64,000 bases of DNA from Marivivens aquimaris (GCF_015220045.1 NZ_JADBGB010000001.1:2248501-2312500); one strand, 5' to 3'; positions 1 through 10,161 are shown, counted from the stretch's first letter. Program-made: numbers and translations. Notes: a model not told the origin generated them from the letters alone.

Positions 1-3000
1 CGACGGGAATTCCGAAACTTCGCCAGCCTCATATCCGCCTGCGAGGCGTAGCGGCGGGGCGCCGGTGATGAAGACGATCAGGTCTTCGTCAGGCAGGTCG
101 GAAAGGCTGATGCGTTGGGATGACAGCGCCGAAACGGACATATCAGCGTCGATCGCCGCGCCATCCGTCGCGGTAAAGGTCAGGCTGTCGCCATCCACCT
201 TCGCGCGCATACCGAGCGTAGCAAAACCTGCCGCCGTGCCGCCTGCCGTTTGCGGAATACTGACAGGGCCGACGCTGGCTTCGAATTCAAAGCTCAACTG
301 CCCTGCGTTCATGCTCGCCGTGCCGGGGAAACCTGCGGGCAAAGTCGCGCCTGCGGTGGAAACGCCGACCGTGTAGATCGTGCCGTCGACGTCGATGTCC
401 AACGTGGACGGCAGGCCGCCCGCGTCCATCGCGCCGCCTTGGATGGTGGTCGTCGCGCCAAGGCCAGCCAAGAGGCCGAACGCCGCTGCGCCCGAGGCTC
501 CGGCAGGAACGCGCAGCGCCTCGCCGTTCAACGTGCCGTCGTTCACGGTGATCTGCAGCTGGTTGGATGCATCGAAGCTGGCCGACAGGCGACCCTCTTC
601 AGGGCCAGTAATAGTGATCGCACCGCTCGCGCCCATGCGCAGAACATAGGCCTCCTCGCCCAGCATGACCGTTGTGCCAGCGCCCGTTACGGGAAGCGAG
701 GCAACAGCTGCGCCCGTCAGCGACGACTGCGGCGCGGTCGCCCGCATTTCGGCGGCGAGTCCGGCGGCTCCGCTCGCGCCGGTGTAGCTGACCGAAAGCC
801 CGCGTACGTCGACGCTGTACTTCGCGTTCGGCGCCATCGCCGCGAGCCCGTCGAGGCTGCTCGCCCCGCCATCCAGCGCGTCATCACCCGCAAAGGTGAA
901 AGTCTGGATCGATCCGGCTTGGCCGTAGGATTGGGTGACAAGACCGCCCACCAGCGGATCGACGTTGGACGCGTACATCGTAGCGCCATAGCCAACACCA
1001 AAAGCGCTCGGCGCTTCGATGGTGACGTGGCCGGTGAAGTTGACCGCATCATTCCCAGCGCCCAGCGTCACGGCATTACCGGCGGGAAGGCCCTGACTAT
1101 CGGCCTCCTGAATGGTCATGGTGCCGCCGCCTGAGTGGGCGAATTGCTCAATCTTGATGTTTTCGCCGCCCTCGTGGACCAGCACGATGCGATCACCGTT
1201 CGGCGAAAGCTGCGCGGAAATACCTGTCGAGCCGAGGCGGTCGTTGATCTCGTAGGCGAGCGTGTTCAGATCACCGTTCACCACAAGCGCAGAGATGTTC
1301 AGCGCGGCGGTGTTGTCTCCCTCAAGACGGAACGCAACGGTGCCGTCGCCGGTAATTTGCAGATCCAGCGTGGTGCGGGCCGAGGCGTTCATTCCTTCGA
1401 CACTATCATTGAGCATCACGGCAGCACGGGCCGCGGACATACCTGCCGACAGGTCGATGGCGAGGTCTTCGCCTTCAACATAGGACAGGGTCAAGGTTTC
1501 GGGCGAAGATGCGCTCCCGACGGCAGGTGACGCCCAAGTTTGCGGGGCGGCCAGCGGGACTTCGACAACGTGCGCACCCGGCAGGGTTTGCTGGGACACG
1601 GTCGCGCCGCGATAGCCGGTCGCGCCTTCGGGGTAGAGGTAATCGTCGATATAGCTGGCACCAGCAAGGAAGCCGTTGGCTTCGGTGAGCATGTTCGCCG
1701 CCGTTGCCGCATCAAGCGCCGTGCCCGCAATCTGCACGCCGTTGCGGGTGAAGACCTGAACGGTGCCGCCCGACGGTTCGGACAGTTGGAGCAGGCCGGA
1801 GACATTGCCCATCCCGCCCGACAGCGTTGCCGCCGCGCCAAAGTCGCCATCGCCGAGCGCGAGGGTCAGAACGCCATCGGTGCCTGCTGCGTGAACGCCG
1901 AAATCGGCGAGCGTTTCGCCAGATGCGGTCGTCAGCGTGCCATTGTTCAGGGCAGCCGCGAGGTCGGCCACGGTCGCTTGGCCTGCGAGGGTAAATGTCT
2001 GCGTCGTGCCGCCTGATGTGAAGCTGAGTGAAGACACCCCGCCGGCATCCGCGTCGTTCAGAACGAAGTCCATCGTCGACTGTTGGCCGAGCGCCGAGAG
2101 GTTCAGGCTCTTCGCGCCCGCAGGAACGTAGCCAACGACTCCAGCAGACAGGAGGCTCACCGCATCCGCGCCGTTCGACGTGGCGGTCAGAGTCGCAGCA
2201 AGGTCATCGACGGCGGGCGTTGCGACCGGAACGCGGGCCATCACGGCGGAGCCAGAGCCGAGGTTGGACGCATCGGCGACAACCAGCGAAGACGCCGCCG
2301 CCGCGAACTGCTGCGGCTCGGTCAGGACCATCGCCATGTCGACGGCACGCCCCGAAACAGGCGTAATTGTGTAGCGGTCACCGTTCGCAGGCGTACCGCT
2401 AATCGTCAGCGTCAGACCGTCCATCACGAGGATATTGGCACCGCTGGCCAGCACATTGCCATCCGCGTCCTGCGCCGTCCAAGTGCCTGCGGCATTGTCG
2501 CGAACCAGTTCGAACTGCGGAAGCTCCGCCGCCTGATCGCGGCTCGTGATGGTGAATTCGATATAGGCCGTGCCGCGATTACCGGCGGAGGCATCGGCGG
2601 TGAAGCCGATCATATTGAACATCTCTCCACCGACATTGCCCTGCTGGTCGATGCCGCTGGCGTGGAGTGCGTTGATATCCCGCGTCACGCGCCGCGCGAA
2701 GGCATCGAGCTGGATCATCGCTTCGTCCAGCGCGCCGATGGCATTGCGGTAGCCCTGAATCAGACCGCCGGAAATCTGGGTGCTCTGCTTGGTCTCGCCG
2801 TCACGGGTGATGTTGAGGCGCAGGTCGGTGTCGGCCTCGACCGCGACGGTGGAGGCTTCTTCGTTGTCGGCCAGCATCGGCCCGCCCAGCGTATCGCCAA
2901 GGCGCACAACGGCGCGGCCGAACTGGTCGATCTGGGTGTTGGTGCCGGTGATCTCGGAGATGTCGTTGAGCAGACGGTCGCGCTCGTCAAACATCGGGTT

Positions 3001-3588
3001 AAGGCCGCCGTTTTCGTTGGTGGCGCCCGACAGTTCGAGTTGTAATTTGGTCAGCTGGCTGAGCTTCTCGTTGAGCATCCCCACCGCTGTGTGCGCTTGA
3101 ACCACAACGTCCTCGCGCAGCTTCAACAGGCCCGTTGCAACATCTGCGATCGAGGTCGCCATCGCGCGGCCCGCTTCAAGGGACGACTGGCGCAATGCGA
3201 TGTCGGACGGATTGCCCGAAAGGGTCGAAAGAGAACTGAAGAACCCGTCGAGGCCCTTTGCGATGCCGCCCGTGGTCGGCATGAAGAGGTCTTCGATGGC
3301 GAAGGTCACATCCGCGAACGCCTCGGCAGAGCTGAACGCGCTCGCAGTTGAACGCACGCGCTCGGACAGGAACGCGTCGTAAGAGCGGCGCACGTCATCA
3401 ACGATGACGCCTTGCCCGCCAGAGTTCTTGGACACGGCAGACATCTTGCCGCCGCGCACTTCGTGGATCTGGATGTCGCGGCGGGTGTAGCCGTCGGTGT
3501 CCGCGTTCGCGATGTTCTCACCGGTGGTGGTGAGAGCCGCGCGATATGCCATGACAGCGCTGGTGCCGATATCGAGGAGGTTAGGCAT
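1..3588 (-). CDS. flgK: Flagellar hook-associated protein FlgK (HAP1), 3' end outside window
   Basis: FlgK joins the hook to the filament. The frame is open from the ATG at 3588 to base 1 (1196 codons, no stop), so the C-terminus lies beyond the window. The N-terminus (MPNLLDIGTSAVMAYRAAL, then TTGENIANADTDGYTRRDI) is the flagellar rod/hook N-terminal signature, and residues ~190-300 keep the FlgK core (GGLNPMFDERDRLLNDISE; INALHASGIDQQGN). From about residue 350 on, the sequence is a long Ala/Gly/Thr-rich, low-charge region, presumably a large surface-exposed variable domain. Enteric FlgK has about 550 residues, so this one is more than twice that length. It begins 5 bp after flgJ and is the last operon gene visible; flgL would be expected next. 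Confidence 0.9.
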   Translation of the reverse strand, partial: MPNLLDIGTSAVMAYRAALTTTGENIANADTDGYTRRDIQIHEVRGGKMSAVSKNSGGQGVIVDDVRRSYDAFLSERVRSTASAFSSAEAFADVTFAIEDLFMPTTGGIAKGLDGFFSSLSTLSGNPSDIALRQSSLEAGRAMATSIADVATGLLKLREDVVVQAHTAVGMLNEKLSQLTKLQLELSGATNENGGLNPMFDERDRLLNDISEITGTNTQIDQFGRAVVRLGDTLGGPMLADNEEASTVAVEADTDLRLNITRDGETKQSTQISGGLIQGYRNAIGALDEAMIQLDAFARRVTRDINALHASGIDQQGNVGGEMFNMIGFTADASAGNRGTAYIEFTITSRDQAAELPQFELVRDNAAGTWTAQDADGNVLASGANILVMDGLTLTISGTPANGDRYTITPVSGRAVDMAMVLTEPQQFAAAASSLVVADASNLGSGSAVMARVPVATPAVDDLAATLTATSNGADAVSLLSAGVVGYVPAGAKSLNLSALGQQSTMDFVLNDADAGGVSSLSFTSGGTTQTFTLAGQATVADLAAALNNGTLTTASGETLADFGVHAAGTDGVLTLALGDGDFGAAATLSGGMGNVSGLLQLSEPSGGTVQVFTRNGVQIAGTALDAATAANMLTEANGFLAGASYIDDYLYPEGATGYRGATVSQQTLPGAHVVEVPLAAPQTWASPAVGSASSPETLTLSYVEGEDLAIDLSAGMSAARAAVMLNDSVEGMNASARTTLDLQITGDGTVAFRLEGDNTAALNISALVVNGDLNTLAYEINDRLGSTGISAQLSPNGDRIVLVHEGGENIKIEQFAHSGGGTMTIQEADSQGLPAGNAVTLGAGNDAVNFTGHVTIEAPSAFGVGYGATMYASNVDPLVGGLVTQSYGQAGSIQTFTFAGDDALDGGASSLDGLAAMAPNAKYSVDVRGLSVSYTGASGAAGLAAEMRATAPQSSLTGAAVASLPVTGAGTTVMLGEEAYVLRMGASGAITITGPEEGRLSASFDASNQLQITVNDGTLNGEALRVPAGASGAAAFGLLAGLGATTTIQGGAMDAGGLPSTLDIDVDGTIYTVGVSTAGATLPAGFPGTASMNAGQLSFEFEASVGPVSIPQTAGGTAAGFATLGMRAKVDGDSLTFTATDGAAIDADMSVSALSSQRISLSDLPDEDLIVFITGAPPLRLAGGYEAGEVSEFPS

Positions 3589-3593
3589 CTACA

Positions 3594-3914
3594 TCACCCC
3601 TTGTAACGCACGAGCGGCGACAGCTGGCGGACGACGGCATCTGCGATGCCGAGGTTCGAACTGCCCGAAACGGCTTCGGAAATTTTCATGTCGAACAGGC
3701 TCTGCGCAGAGCGCACCGCGCTGCTGCTGGTGAGGTCGTCAGAGTAAGCCTCGGTGCGCGCCGATTTCAGCATCGTGTTGATGAAGATGGCTTCGAAGCC
3801 TTCAGCTGCGGCGCGGAGTTCATCCCGCGCCGCAGCCTCCCCATCCTGCGCGCTCTGCACGGAGCGGCCGGAATCTGCTGAAACCATGAACTGACGGACT
3901 GCACTGACTTCCAT
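3594..3914 (-). CDS. flgJ: Flagellar rod-binding protein FlgJ, scaffold domain only
   Basis: 106 residues. The core (AAEGFEAIFINTMLKSAR, then SAVRSAQSLFDMKISEAVS) matches the N-terminal rod-capping domain of FlgJ, which chaperones rod assembly in the periplasm. The C-terminal muramidase domain of enteric FlgJ is absent, so a separate lytic transglycosylase (SltF type in Rhodobacter) would have to open the peptidoglycan; none is in the window. It sits between flgI (9 bp) and flgK (5 bp) in the operon. A GAGG sequence lies upstream of the ATG. Confidence 0.88.
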   Translation of the reverse strand: MEVSAVRQFMVSADSGRSVQSAQDGEAAARDELRAAAEGFEAIFINTMLKSARTEAYSDDLTSSSAVRSAQSLFDMKISEAVSGSSNLGIADAVVRQLSPLVRYKG

Positions 3915-3923
3915 GATACTACC

Positions 3924-5042
3924 TCAGATGACGACGAGTTCTGCCCGTAGGGCCCCTGCTTCGCGCAGGGCTTCGAGGATCGCGACCAGATCACCGGGTG
4001 CGGCGCCAACTGCGTTTATGGCATCCACGAGCGAGGCCAGCGAAACGCCCGGATCAAAGAGGAACGCCTTGGCCGGATCCTGATTGAGGTAAAGCTGGCT
4101 ATCGGGGGTGATGGTCGGCTGCCCGGGAGCGATGACCGTCTGATTATCGTTCATTGTGACGGTGGCGTTCTGATCGACGTTGAAGTCTTCGTTGATCTGT
4201 ACCGTCAGACCGCCATGCGTTACGGCGGCGGGTGTGACGAGGACTTCGCCACCGATGACAACCGTGCCTGTACGGCTGTTCACCACAACCTTCGCCGCCG
4301 GAGCGTCGGGGGTCACTTGGATATTCTCGATCAGGCCCATGAAGGAAACGCGTTGATCAAGGTCGACAGGCGCACGCACCTGAATGGATGTGCCGTCGAG
4401 CGCGACAGCCACACCGCCGCCGAACACATTGTTGATCGCTTCGGCCACGTTTGCGGCGGTCGAAAAGTCACTGCGGTTCAGGTTCAGGATGAGGCTTTCG
4501 GAGTTCTGGAACGGGCTCTCGACCATACGTTCGACCGTACCGCCGTTCGGCACGCGGCCCACGGTCGGGATATTCACGGTGAGCGACGAGCCGTCCTCTG
4601 CCGACAGACCCATGCCGCCGACGATGAGGTTGCCCTGCGCGATGGCGTAGATTTCGCCATCGGCACCCATGAGCGGGGTCATCAAAAGCGTGCCGCCCTT
4701 GAGCGACTCCGCTGCGCCGACGGTGGACACGGTGACGTCGATTTCCTGGCCCTCCTTGAGGAAAGCGCCAAGTTCAGCAGTCACCATCACGGCGGCTGCG
4801 TTGGATGCGTCGATGTCACCGACTTCGACCGCGAGGCCCATGCGGGACAGCATCGACTGCATGGATTGCAGCGTCAGACCGCTGTCGCCGTCGCCCGTGC
4901 CGGAGAGGCCCACGACAACGCCGTAGCCGACCAGCGGGTTGGAACGGACGCCGGCCACCGTGGCCATGTCCTTGATCCGGTCAGCCGTGGCCGTCGTCGC
5001 TGCGACCAGAAGGCCGAGGGACAGGAGGACCGCACGGATCAT
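3924..5042 (-). CDS. flgI: Flagellar P-ring protein FlgI
   Basis: 372 residues, the usual length. An N-terminal signal peptide ([20 protein letters not shown]) exports it to the periplasm, where it forms the P-ring around the rod in the peptidoglycan layer. Family hallmarks are [20 protein letters not shown] at the mature N-terminus and the C-terminal segment [20 protein letters not shown]. Its ATG overlaps the flgH stop by 4 bp (ATGA), indicating translational coupling. P-ring assembly normally needs the FlgA chaperone, which is not encoded in this operon. Confidence 0.97.
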   Translation of the reverse strand: MIRAVLLSLGLLVAATTATADRIKDMATVAGVRSNPLVGYGVVVGLSGTGDGDSGLTLQSMQSMLSRMGLAVEVGDIDASNAAAVMVTAELGAFLKEGQEIDVTVSTVGAAESLKGGTLLMTPLMGADGEIYAIAQGNLIVGGMGLSAEDGSSLTVNIPTVGRVPNGGTVERMVESPFQNSESLILNLNRSDFSTAANVAEAINNVFGGGVAVALDGTSIQVRAPVDLDQRVSFMGLIENIQVTPDAPAAKVVVNSRTGTVVIGGEVLVTPAAVTHGGLTVQINEDFNVDQNATVTMNDNQTVIAPGQPTITPDSQLYLNQDPAKAFLFDPGVSLASLVDAINAVGAAPGDLVAILEALREAGALRAELVVI

Positions 5043-5701
5043 AGCGGGGAGACCGTGTTCAAGCCGCGGCGCAGCCAGCCCGGACGGGCAGCATCGGCGC
5101 TATCGCCTGCGCCAACGTATTCGATGCGGGCATTCGCGATGCGGTCGGACGGAACAACGTTATCAGGGCCGATATCTTCGGGACGGACAACGCCTGTGAT
5201 ACGGATGAATTCTGCGCCCGAGTTCAGTGTCAGACGCTTTTCGCCCATGATTTCCAGCATACCGCCGGGAAGTTGGCGGACGACCTGAACGGTCATGCGG
5301 CCACGGAGCGAATTCGACTGGTTGGCCGAGCCGTTGCCGTTGAAGCTTTGCGTCGTGCCGTTGGTCAGCAGCGCATCGTCAAAACCGCCGGTGAGGATGT
5401 TCGGCAGGTCCATCTGGTAGCTGGAGCTGCGCGCCGACGTGGCGGTCAACGACTGCGATGCGGTGAAGCGTTCGCTGAGTTCGACGGTCAGCACATCGCC
5501 GATCTGGGCGGCGCGGCGGTCCTGAACGAACAGGCCTTGCGCGTTGGTCGAATAGATGCTGCCGGTCGGCTGACGCTCGGCCTGATACATCGGTTCTTGC
5601 AGGTACACCGGCTCGTAGTTCTGGGACTCGACTTCCTGAACGTAGGTCGAGCATGCCGTGGTGAGAGAGAGTGCCGCGAGAATGGGGAGAGCTTTTTTCA
5701 T
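5039..5701 (-). CDS. flgH: Flagellar L-ring lipoprotein FlgH
   Basis: 220 residues. The lipoprotein signal [17 protein letters not shown] ends in a lipobox-like LTTAC. FlgH forms the outer-membrane L-ring. Typical motifs are [23 protein letters not shown], then [18 protein letters not shown] near the middle and [20 protein letters not shown] in the C-terminal third. It follows flgG by 11 bp and overlaps flgI by 4 bp. No flgA lies between flgG and flgH, where many alphaproteobacterial clusters carry it. Confidence 0.96.
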   Translation of the reverse strand: MKKALPILAALSLTTACSTYVQEVESQNYEPVYLQEPMYQAERQPTGSIYSTNAQGLFVQDRRAAQIGDVLTVELSERFTASQSLTATSARSSSYQMDLPNILTGGFDDALLTNGTTQSFNGNGSANQSNSLRGRMTVQVVRQLPGGMLEIMGEKRLTLNSGAEFIRITGVVRPEDIGPDNVVPSDRIANARIEYVGAGDSADAARPGWLRRGLNTVSPL

Positions 5702-5712
5702 CGTGTGTCCTA

Positions 5713-6501
5713 TCAGAGCTTGTTGGACATGAAGCGCAGCATTTCGTCCGCTGCGGAGATGGACTTGGAATTGATTTCGTAGGCGCGCTGGGTCTCGATC
5801 ATGTCGACGAGTTCCTGCACGACGTTCACGTTCGAGCTTTCGAGCATGCCTTGCGCGATAGACCCCGTGCCGTCCTCGATGGGGGCGGTCACGATCGGCT
5901 GGCCCGATGCGACAGTTTCAACGAGGAAGTTTTCACCGATCGGCTCAAGGCCGCGCGGGTTGGCGAAGTTCGCCAGAGTGATCTGGCCGATTTCATCCAT
6001 TTCGGTCTCGCCCGGCATCAGCACTTTGACGACGCCGTCGTTAGCAACGCTGATCTGGGTAACACCGACAGGGATCTGGATTTCGGGCTGGACGACATAA
6101 CCGCTCGCGGTGGTCAGCGTACCTTCGGAGTTCATCGAGAACGCACCGTCGCGGGTGTAACCGATACGGCCATCCGGCATCAGAACCTGGAAAAAGCCCG
6201 TGCCTTGAACAGCGAGGTCGAGGGCATTGCCCGTGTCGGCAAGCGCGCCTTGGGTGTAGAGTTTATCGGTCGAAACGACGCGGACACCGGTACCGACGGC
6301 AAGTGCGCTGGTCAGCTGTGTGTCTGTGGATGTCTGGTCGCCGCCAGGTCGTGAAACCTGATAAAGCAGGGTTTCGAAGTTGGCTCGGTCCCGCTTGAAA
6401 CCGGTCGTGTTCACGTTCGCGAGGTTGTTCGCGATGACCTGAAGACGGGTTTGTTGTGCGTTCAAGCCTGTCTTGGCAACGTGCATTGCGCTGGTGGACA
6501 T
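5713..6501 (-). CDS. flgG: Flagellar distal rod protein FlgG
   Basis: 262 residues when started at MSTSAMHVAKTGL, the normal FlgG length. A GGAAGGAG ribosome-binding site lies directly upstream of this ATG, so I reject the in-frame ATG 10 codons upstream. The N-terminal motif (LQVIANNLANVNTTGFKRDR), the central domain (DLAVQGTGFFQVLMPDG) and the C-terminal hook/rod motif (NVNVVQELVDMIETQRAYE) are all present. FlgG builds the distal rod that crosses the P and L rings. Confidence 0.97.
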   Translation of the reverse strand: MSTSAMHVAKTGLNAQQTRLQVIANNLANVNTTGFKRDRANFETLLYQVSRPGGDQTSTDTQLTSALAVGTGVRVVSTDKLYTQGALADTGNALDLAVQGTGFFQVLMPDGRIGYTRDGAFSMNSEGTLTTASGYVVQPEIQIPVGVTQISVANDGVVKVLMPGETEMDEIGQITLANFANPRGLEPIGENFLVETVASGQPIVTAPIEDGTGSIAQGMLESSNVNVVQELVDMIETQRAYEINSKSISAADEMLRFMSNKL

Positions 6502-6576
6502 TTGCGGCTCCTTCCGGGGTTCCTTATTCACCCGTTAAGCTGCAAACCCCGTGCCACCTCGGGGATCAGGCCAAGA

Positions 6577-7335
6577 TTATTCGGGCGCGCGCATCAGCGT
6601 CGCACCAGCCTCGTCGAGCGTCTTGGCCGTTTCGATCATCTTGGTGTTCATTTCGAACCCGCGTTGTTGATCGATGAGGGCAATCAGTTCCTCGGTCGGG
6701 TTGACGTTGGAGCTTTCGATGACGCCCTGACGGATCGAGGCGCCTTGGTTCGGAACGGGCATCTGCCCTTCAAGCGGACGGATCAAACCGTCGAGACCTT
6801 TGACCAGCACCTGATTGGGGTCGGGAGAGACCGTTGCGATCAGGGCGACCAATTCGGTCTGACCTTGCGGTGCATCAACCGGCTCGATCAACAGCTCGCC
6901 CGCTTCCGTGATCTGCATGTTGCGATAGGGCGGCAGCACAATCGGGTTCATCGCCTGATCGAGGATCAACTCGTTCGCGCCATTTACCAACTGCCCTGCC
7001 CCATCCGTGCGGAGATCGCCGCGGCGGGTCAGCCCCGGCTCGCCATTGCCTTCTTTGACATAGAAGTACCCGTCCTCGCTGATCGCGATGTCGAACGGGT
7101 CTCCTGTCTGTTCCAGATTGCCGACGTCTTCGAGGAATGCGCCATGCTGCATGGTCGATTGGAAATAACGGACATTGAACGAATCCTGCCCGTTGACGAC
7201 AACGGAGTGGTCCGCGATCGAAAGATCGCGGCGGTACCCCGGCACGTTCATATTGGCCAAGTTCTGCGCCGTGATCGTTTGCTGATCCTTAACGGTCTGC
7301 ATCGAGTTAGCGAGAGTATGTACCAAACGATCCAT
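6577..7335 (-). CDS. flgF: Flagellar proximal rod protein FlgF
   Basis: 252 residues, usual FlgF length. It has the rod-family N-terminus (QQTITAQNLANMNVPGYRRD), the central segment DPFDIAISEDGYFYVKEGN and the C-terminal motif ESSNVNPTEELIALIDQQRG. It lies between flgE and flgG, as in the enteric order. The 75 bp gap before flgG is the widest within this operon. Confidence 0.95.
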   Translation of the reverse strand: MDRLVHTLANSMQTVKDQQTITAQNLANMNVPGYRRDLSIADHSVVVNGQDSFNVRYFQSTMQHGAFLEDVGNLEQTGDPFDIAISEDGYFYVKEGNGEPGLTRRGDLRTDGAGQLVNGANELILDQAMNPIVLPPYRNMQITEAGELLIEPVDAPQGQTELVALIATVSPDPNQVLVKGLDGLIRPLEGQMPVPNQGASIRQGVIESSNVNPTEELIALIDQQRGFEMNTKMIETAKTLDEAGATLMRAPE

Positions 7336-7362
7336 GGCGGGGCCTCCGGTTCAGATCAGCGA

Positions 7363-8643
7363 TTAGCTGCGGATGTTCATGACCGACTGCATCAGCGAGG
7401 AGGAGGTCTCCATCGCTTTTGCGTTGGCCTGATAGTTGCGCTGCGCGGTGAGCAGGTGGACAAGCTCTTCGGTCAGGTCGACGTTCGAACGTTCGAGCAT
7501 ACCCGACTGAAGCTGACCTAGACCCTTTTCACCAGGAGCCGAATGGACCGGCTGACCGGAGTCGGCAGCAGCGCGGAACGATGCGTTACCTGTCTGGCGC
7601 AGACCCTGCGGGTTCGGGAAGGTAGCGAGCGCAACGCGGCCCAGCGCCATGCGGTTGTCGGTGCCGTAGTTCGCCCAGATCACACCGCTGTCGTCGACTT
7701 CAAGGTTCGACAGGCCGAGCGGGCCGGTACCGTTGTGATTGGCGGATTCCATCGCAAAGGGCTGGTCCTGCATCATCGAACCGGCAACGCTGATGGTGTA
7801 ATCGACAGCGCCGACTCCAAATTCGAGATTGCCTTGACCGTCGACCAGTTCACCTGCGGCGTCGAAGGTAAAGGTGGTCGGGTTCAGCGCGTCAGCGGCG
7901 GGAACTTCGTTACCATCGACGAACAGACGCATTTCGTATTCGGTCGTCTCGTCGAGCACATCGGGGTTACGCGTCTTGATGTAGTAGGCGCGCGCCTCGA
8001 CTGCGTTGCCTTGTTCGTCCGACATCGGAACGGGCGTGCTGAACGCGTAGGAGGTCGGATCAGCGGCGTCGAATGCATTAGTCGGCGGCACGGCGTCCTG
8101 CTGACCGAGCATGTCGTCACCGCTCGGCATCCGCATTTGCAGCGCAAGCTCGTCAGTCGGCTGGGTGGTGCCTGCAACGAGCGGCACGTCAACAGGTGCC
8201 ATTGCGCCGTCTTCCATCGACAGAACGGTGCCGTCATTGGCAACCGGCCAAGCGAGAAGCGGGCGACCGGAGGAGTCGGCGATGCGGTTCGTGGAGTCCA
8301 GCTTGAAGCCACCGTTACGGGTATAGGCGACTTCGGTCGGATTATCGTTCACGTCGATCTGCGGCGCGACCGTGAAGAAACCCGGCCCTTGGATCGCGAG
8401 GTCGAGGGTCTGACCTGTGGCGACAAAGTTGCCCTGATCGAACTGGACAGCCACGCGGCTCATGTGAGTACCCGAACCGACGACAGTCTGAAAGCTGTCC
8501 ATCGGGTTGGTGTAATAGTCATCGACGAACTCGGCGCGGCTCTTGCGGAACGCGTTGGTGTTCACGTTGGCAATGTTGTGCGAGGTGGTCGAGATGTCCT
8601 GCTGGGCGGCGATCAGCCCGGACAGGGCGGTGGTCATGCTCAT
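7363..8643 (-). CDS. flgE: Flagellar hook protein FlgE
   Basis: 426 residues, close to the ~400 of enteric FlgE. The N-terminal D0 segment (ALSGLIAAQQDISTTSHNIA, then NVNTNAFRKSRAEF) and the C-terminal D0 segment (ERSNVDLTEELVHLLTAQRN) are classical. The central part (about 130-330) is the variable hook domain. It polymerises on the distal rod under the FlgD cap; flgD is the preceding gene, 23 bp away. Confidence 0.96.
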   Translation of the reverse strand: MSMTTALSGLIAAQQDISTTSHNIANVNTNAFRKSRAEFVDDYYTNPMDSFQTVVGSGTHMSRVAVQFDQGNFVATGQTLDLAIQGPGFFTVAPQIDVNDNPTEVAYTRNGGFKLDSTNRIADSSGRPLLAWPVANDGTVLSMEDGAMAPVDVPLVAGTTQPTDELALQMRMPSGDDMLGQQDAVPPTNAFDAADPTSYAFSTPVPMSDEQGNAVEARAYYIKTRNPDVLDETTEYEMRLFVDGNEVPAADALNPTTFTFDAAGELVDGQGNLEFGVGAVDYTISVAGSMMQDQPFAMESANHNGTGPLGLSNLEVDDSGVIWANYGTDNRMALGRVALATFPNPQGLRQTGNASFRAAADSGQPVHSAPGEKGLGQLQSGMLERSNVDLTEELVHLLTAQRNYQANAKAMETSSSLMQSVMNIRS

Positions 8644-8666
8644 GGTTGTTACTCCGAGGCTGATTG

Positions 8667-9341
8667 TTAGCGGAAAGCGGTGACTTCGAGAGTGTCGAGG
8701 GCTCCATAGTCCTCGAGCTGTAGGGTAATGTTTGTGGAGCTGGGTCCGCCGATGGCGGATTTGACCTGCGCGTAGACGGAGGTCGGTACAGATACGGTTC
8801 CGGTCTCGGTATCCGCGACGACGGTGACGCGGACCTGACCGTGGTTTGCAACGATATCTTGGGGAACGTTATCCCAGTCGAATGCGACCTGACCCGGCGA
8901 CTGCGCACCGAGGACTTGGGTGTAAAGCACGCCGCCGGTCTTCGCGTCGTTGTAGCTGACGACGACTTCGCTCGCGGCGGAGTCGAGCGTGGCCATGCCG
9001 TGAATGCCGCCGTCCGATCCCGGACGAGCGACGTTGCCATCGACAAGAACCGACTTGCCCAGAAGGCTCGCGGCGGTCTGGACTTGCGACTGGCTCATCG
9101 TGTTGGCGAGGCCCTCGATGCCCGAATTCACACGCTCGATGCCATCGACGGTGGAGAACTGGGCCATCTGCGAAAGGAACTCTGCGTTGTCCATCGGGGA
9201 CATCGGGTCCTGATTAGTCAACTGCGCAGTAAGCAGCTTGAGGAAGTCTTCCTGTCCGAGGACAGCGCCTGCTTCCTTATCGGTCTGAACGACGCCCTGT
9301 CGGTTGAGGCTAAAGGGGTCGACTGAAGAAATCTCGGTCAT
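8667..9341 (-). CDS. flgD: Flagellar hook cap protein FlgD
   Basis: 224 residues. The N-terminal FlgD signature is clear (GQEDFLKLLTAQLTNQDPMS, then PMDNAEFLSQMAQFSTVDGI), followed by the FLG_D1/Tudor-like C-terminal half. FlgD caps the growing hook and is later replaced by FlgK. The gene is 11 bp downstream of flgC in the operon order B-C-D-E. Confidence 0.96.
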   Translation of the reverse strand: MTEISSVDPFSLNRQGVVQTDKEAGAVLGQEDFLKLLTAQLTNQDPMSPMDNAEFLSQMAQFSTVDGIERVNSGIEGLANTMSQSQVQTAASLLGKSVLVDGNVARPGSDGGIHGMATLDSAASEVVVSYNDAKTGGVLYTQVLGAQSPGQVAFDWDNVPQDIVANHGQVRVTVVADTETGTVSVPTSVYAQVKSAIGGPSSTNITLQLEDYGALDTLEVTAFR

Positions 9342-9352
9342 TTGTCAGTTCC

Positions 9353-9769
9353 TTATTTGCCCATCGCCATCGTGCGGGACATCAGGGTCCGCATCGTGGA
9401 GACGGCTTCGAGGACGTTCTGGTACTGACGGCTGGCTTCCAGCATATCGACCATTTCTTCTTCGGTGTTGACGGTCGAGGCATAGACGAAACCGTTTTCG
9501 TCGGCCTGCGGATGATCTGGACGGAACAGCGCCTCGGGTTCGCGATCGAGCGCTTTGACGTCGGTTGCACGCACAGTGGCGAGCGAATTGAGACCCGCAT
9601 GCCCCTTGGCGTATTCCGTTTCGAACACGGGGCGGATCGCGTGGTATGCCTCTTCGGGCGTCGAGCCAATTGAGCTGGCGTTGGCCAAGTTCGACGCAGT
9701 GGCATTCATCCGCACCATCTGCGCGGACATCGCCATTTTGCCGACATCGAAGACGTTGAAGTTAGCCAT
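9353..9769 (-). CDS. flgC: Flagellar proximal rod protein FlgC
   Basis: 138 residues, the standard length. The N-terminus (FDVGKMAMSAQMVRMNATAS, NLANASSIGSTPEEAY) and C-terminus (VNTEEEMVDMLEASRQYQNV) match FlgC, including the Tyr-Gln-rich end helix. Its ATG shares one base with the flgB stop codon (TAATG), so the two are translationally coupled. fliE, which often follows flgC in alphaproteobacterial clusters, is not here. Confidence 0.96.
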   Translation of the reverse strand: MANFNVFDVGKMAMSAQMVRMNATASNLANASSIGSTPEEAYHAIRPVFETEYAKGHAGLNSLATVRATDVKALDREPEALFRPDHPQADENGFVYASTVNTEEEMVDMLEASRQYQNVLEAVSTMRTLMSRTMAMGK

Positions 9770-10161
9770 TATTCACCTCCGTTGATGACACGCATCAGTC
9801 CGCCAACACGGCGGTTCAGGAATTCAAGGCTGGACTGGTAACGAACGGTATTTTCGGCAAATTCCATTTGCTCGACCGCCATATCGACTGTGTTGCCGTC
9901 CAACGAGGGAACAACTGGTACTCGGTAACCGGGGGAAGTGTCCGCAATGGACCCGATACCCAAATGACGATCGCTGGAGGTTTTCAGAGCACCCGAACCA
10001 TGCGTTTGCATGGCGAGCTGCTGCTCGAAATCGAAGTCACGGGCTTTGTAGCCGGGGGTGGCTGCGTTCGCGATGTTGGACGTCAGCAGAGAGTTACGTG
10101 CATTGCGCAGAACAAGCGCCTCTGCATGAACTCCTAAACCTTCTCTGATGCCTGTCGTCAT
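9769..10161 (-). CDS. flgB: Flagellar proximal rod protein FlgB
   Basis: 130 residues from the ATG at 10161 ([18 protein letters not shown]). The frame stays open far upstream, to 11004, but that part is antisense to the acidic gene and has no FlgB similarity. Rod motif: [21 protein letters not shown]-terminal motif: [20 protein letters not shown]. First gene of the operon, about 40-50 nt downstream of a sigma-54-type promoter. Confidence 0.95.
   Translation of the reverse strand: MTTGIREGLGVHAEALVLRNARNSLLTSNIANAATPGYKARDFDFEQQLAMQTHGSGALKTSSDRHLGIGSIADTSPGYRVPVVPSLDGNTVDMAVEQMEFAENTVRYQSSLEFLNRRVGGLMRVINGGE

Noticed and set aside
250..3045. Long plus-strand frames opposite flgK
   Set aside because: Arg/Gly/His-rich shadow frames of a GC-rich gene. 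The minus-strand frame is continuous from the FlgK start and carries FlgK motifs.
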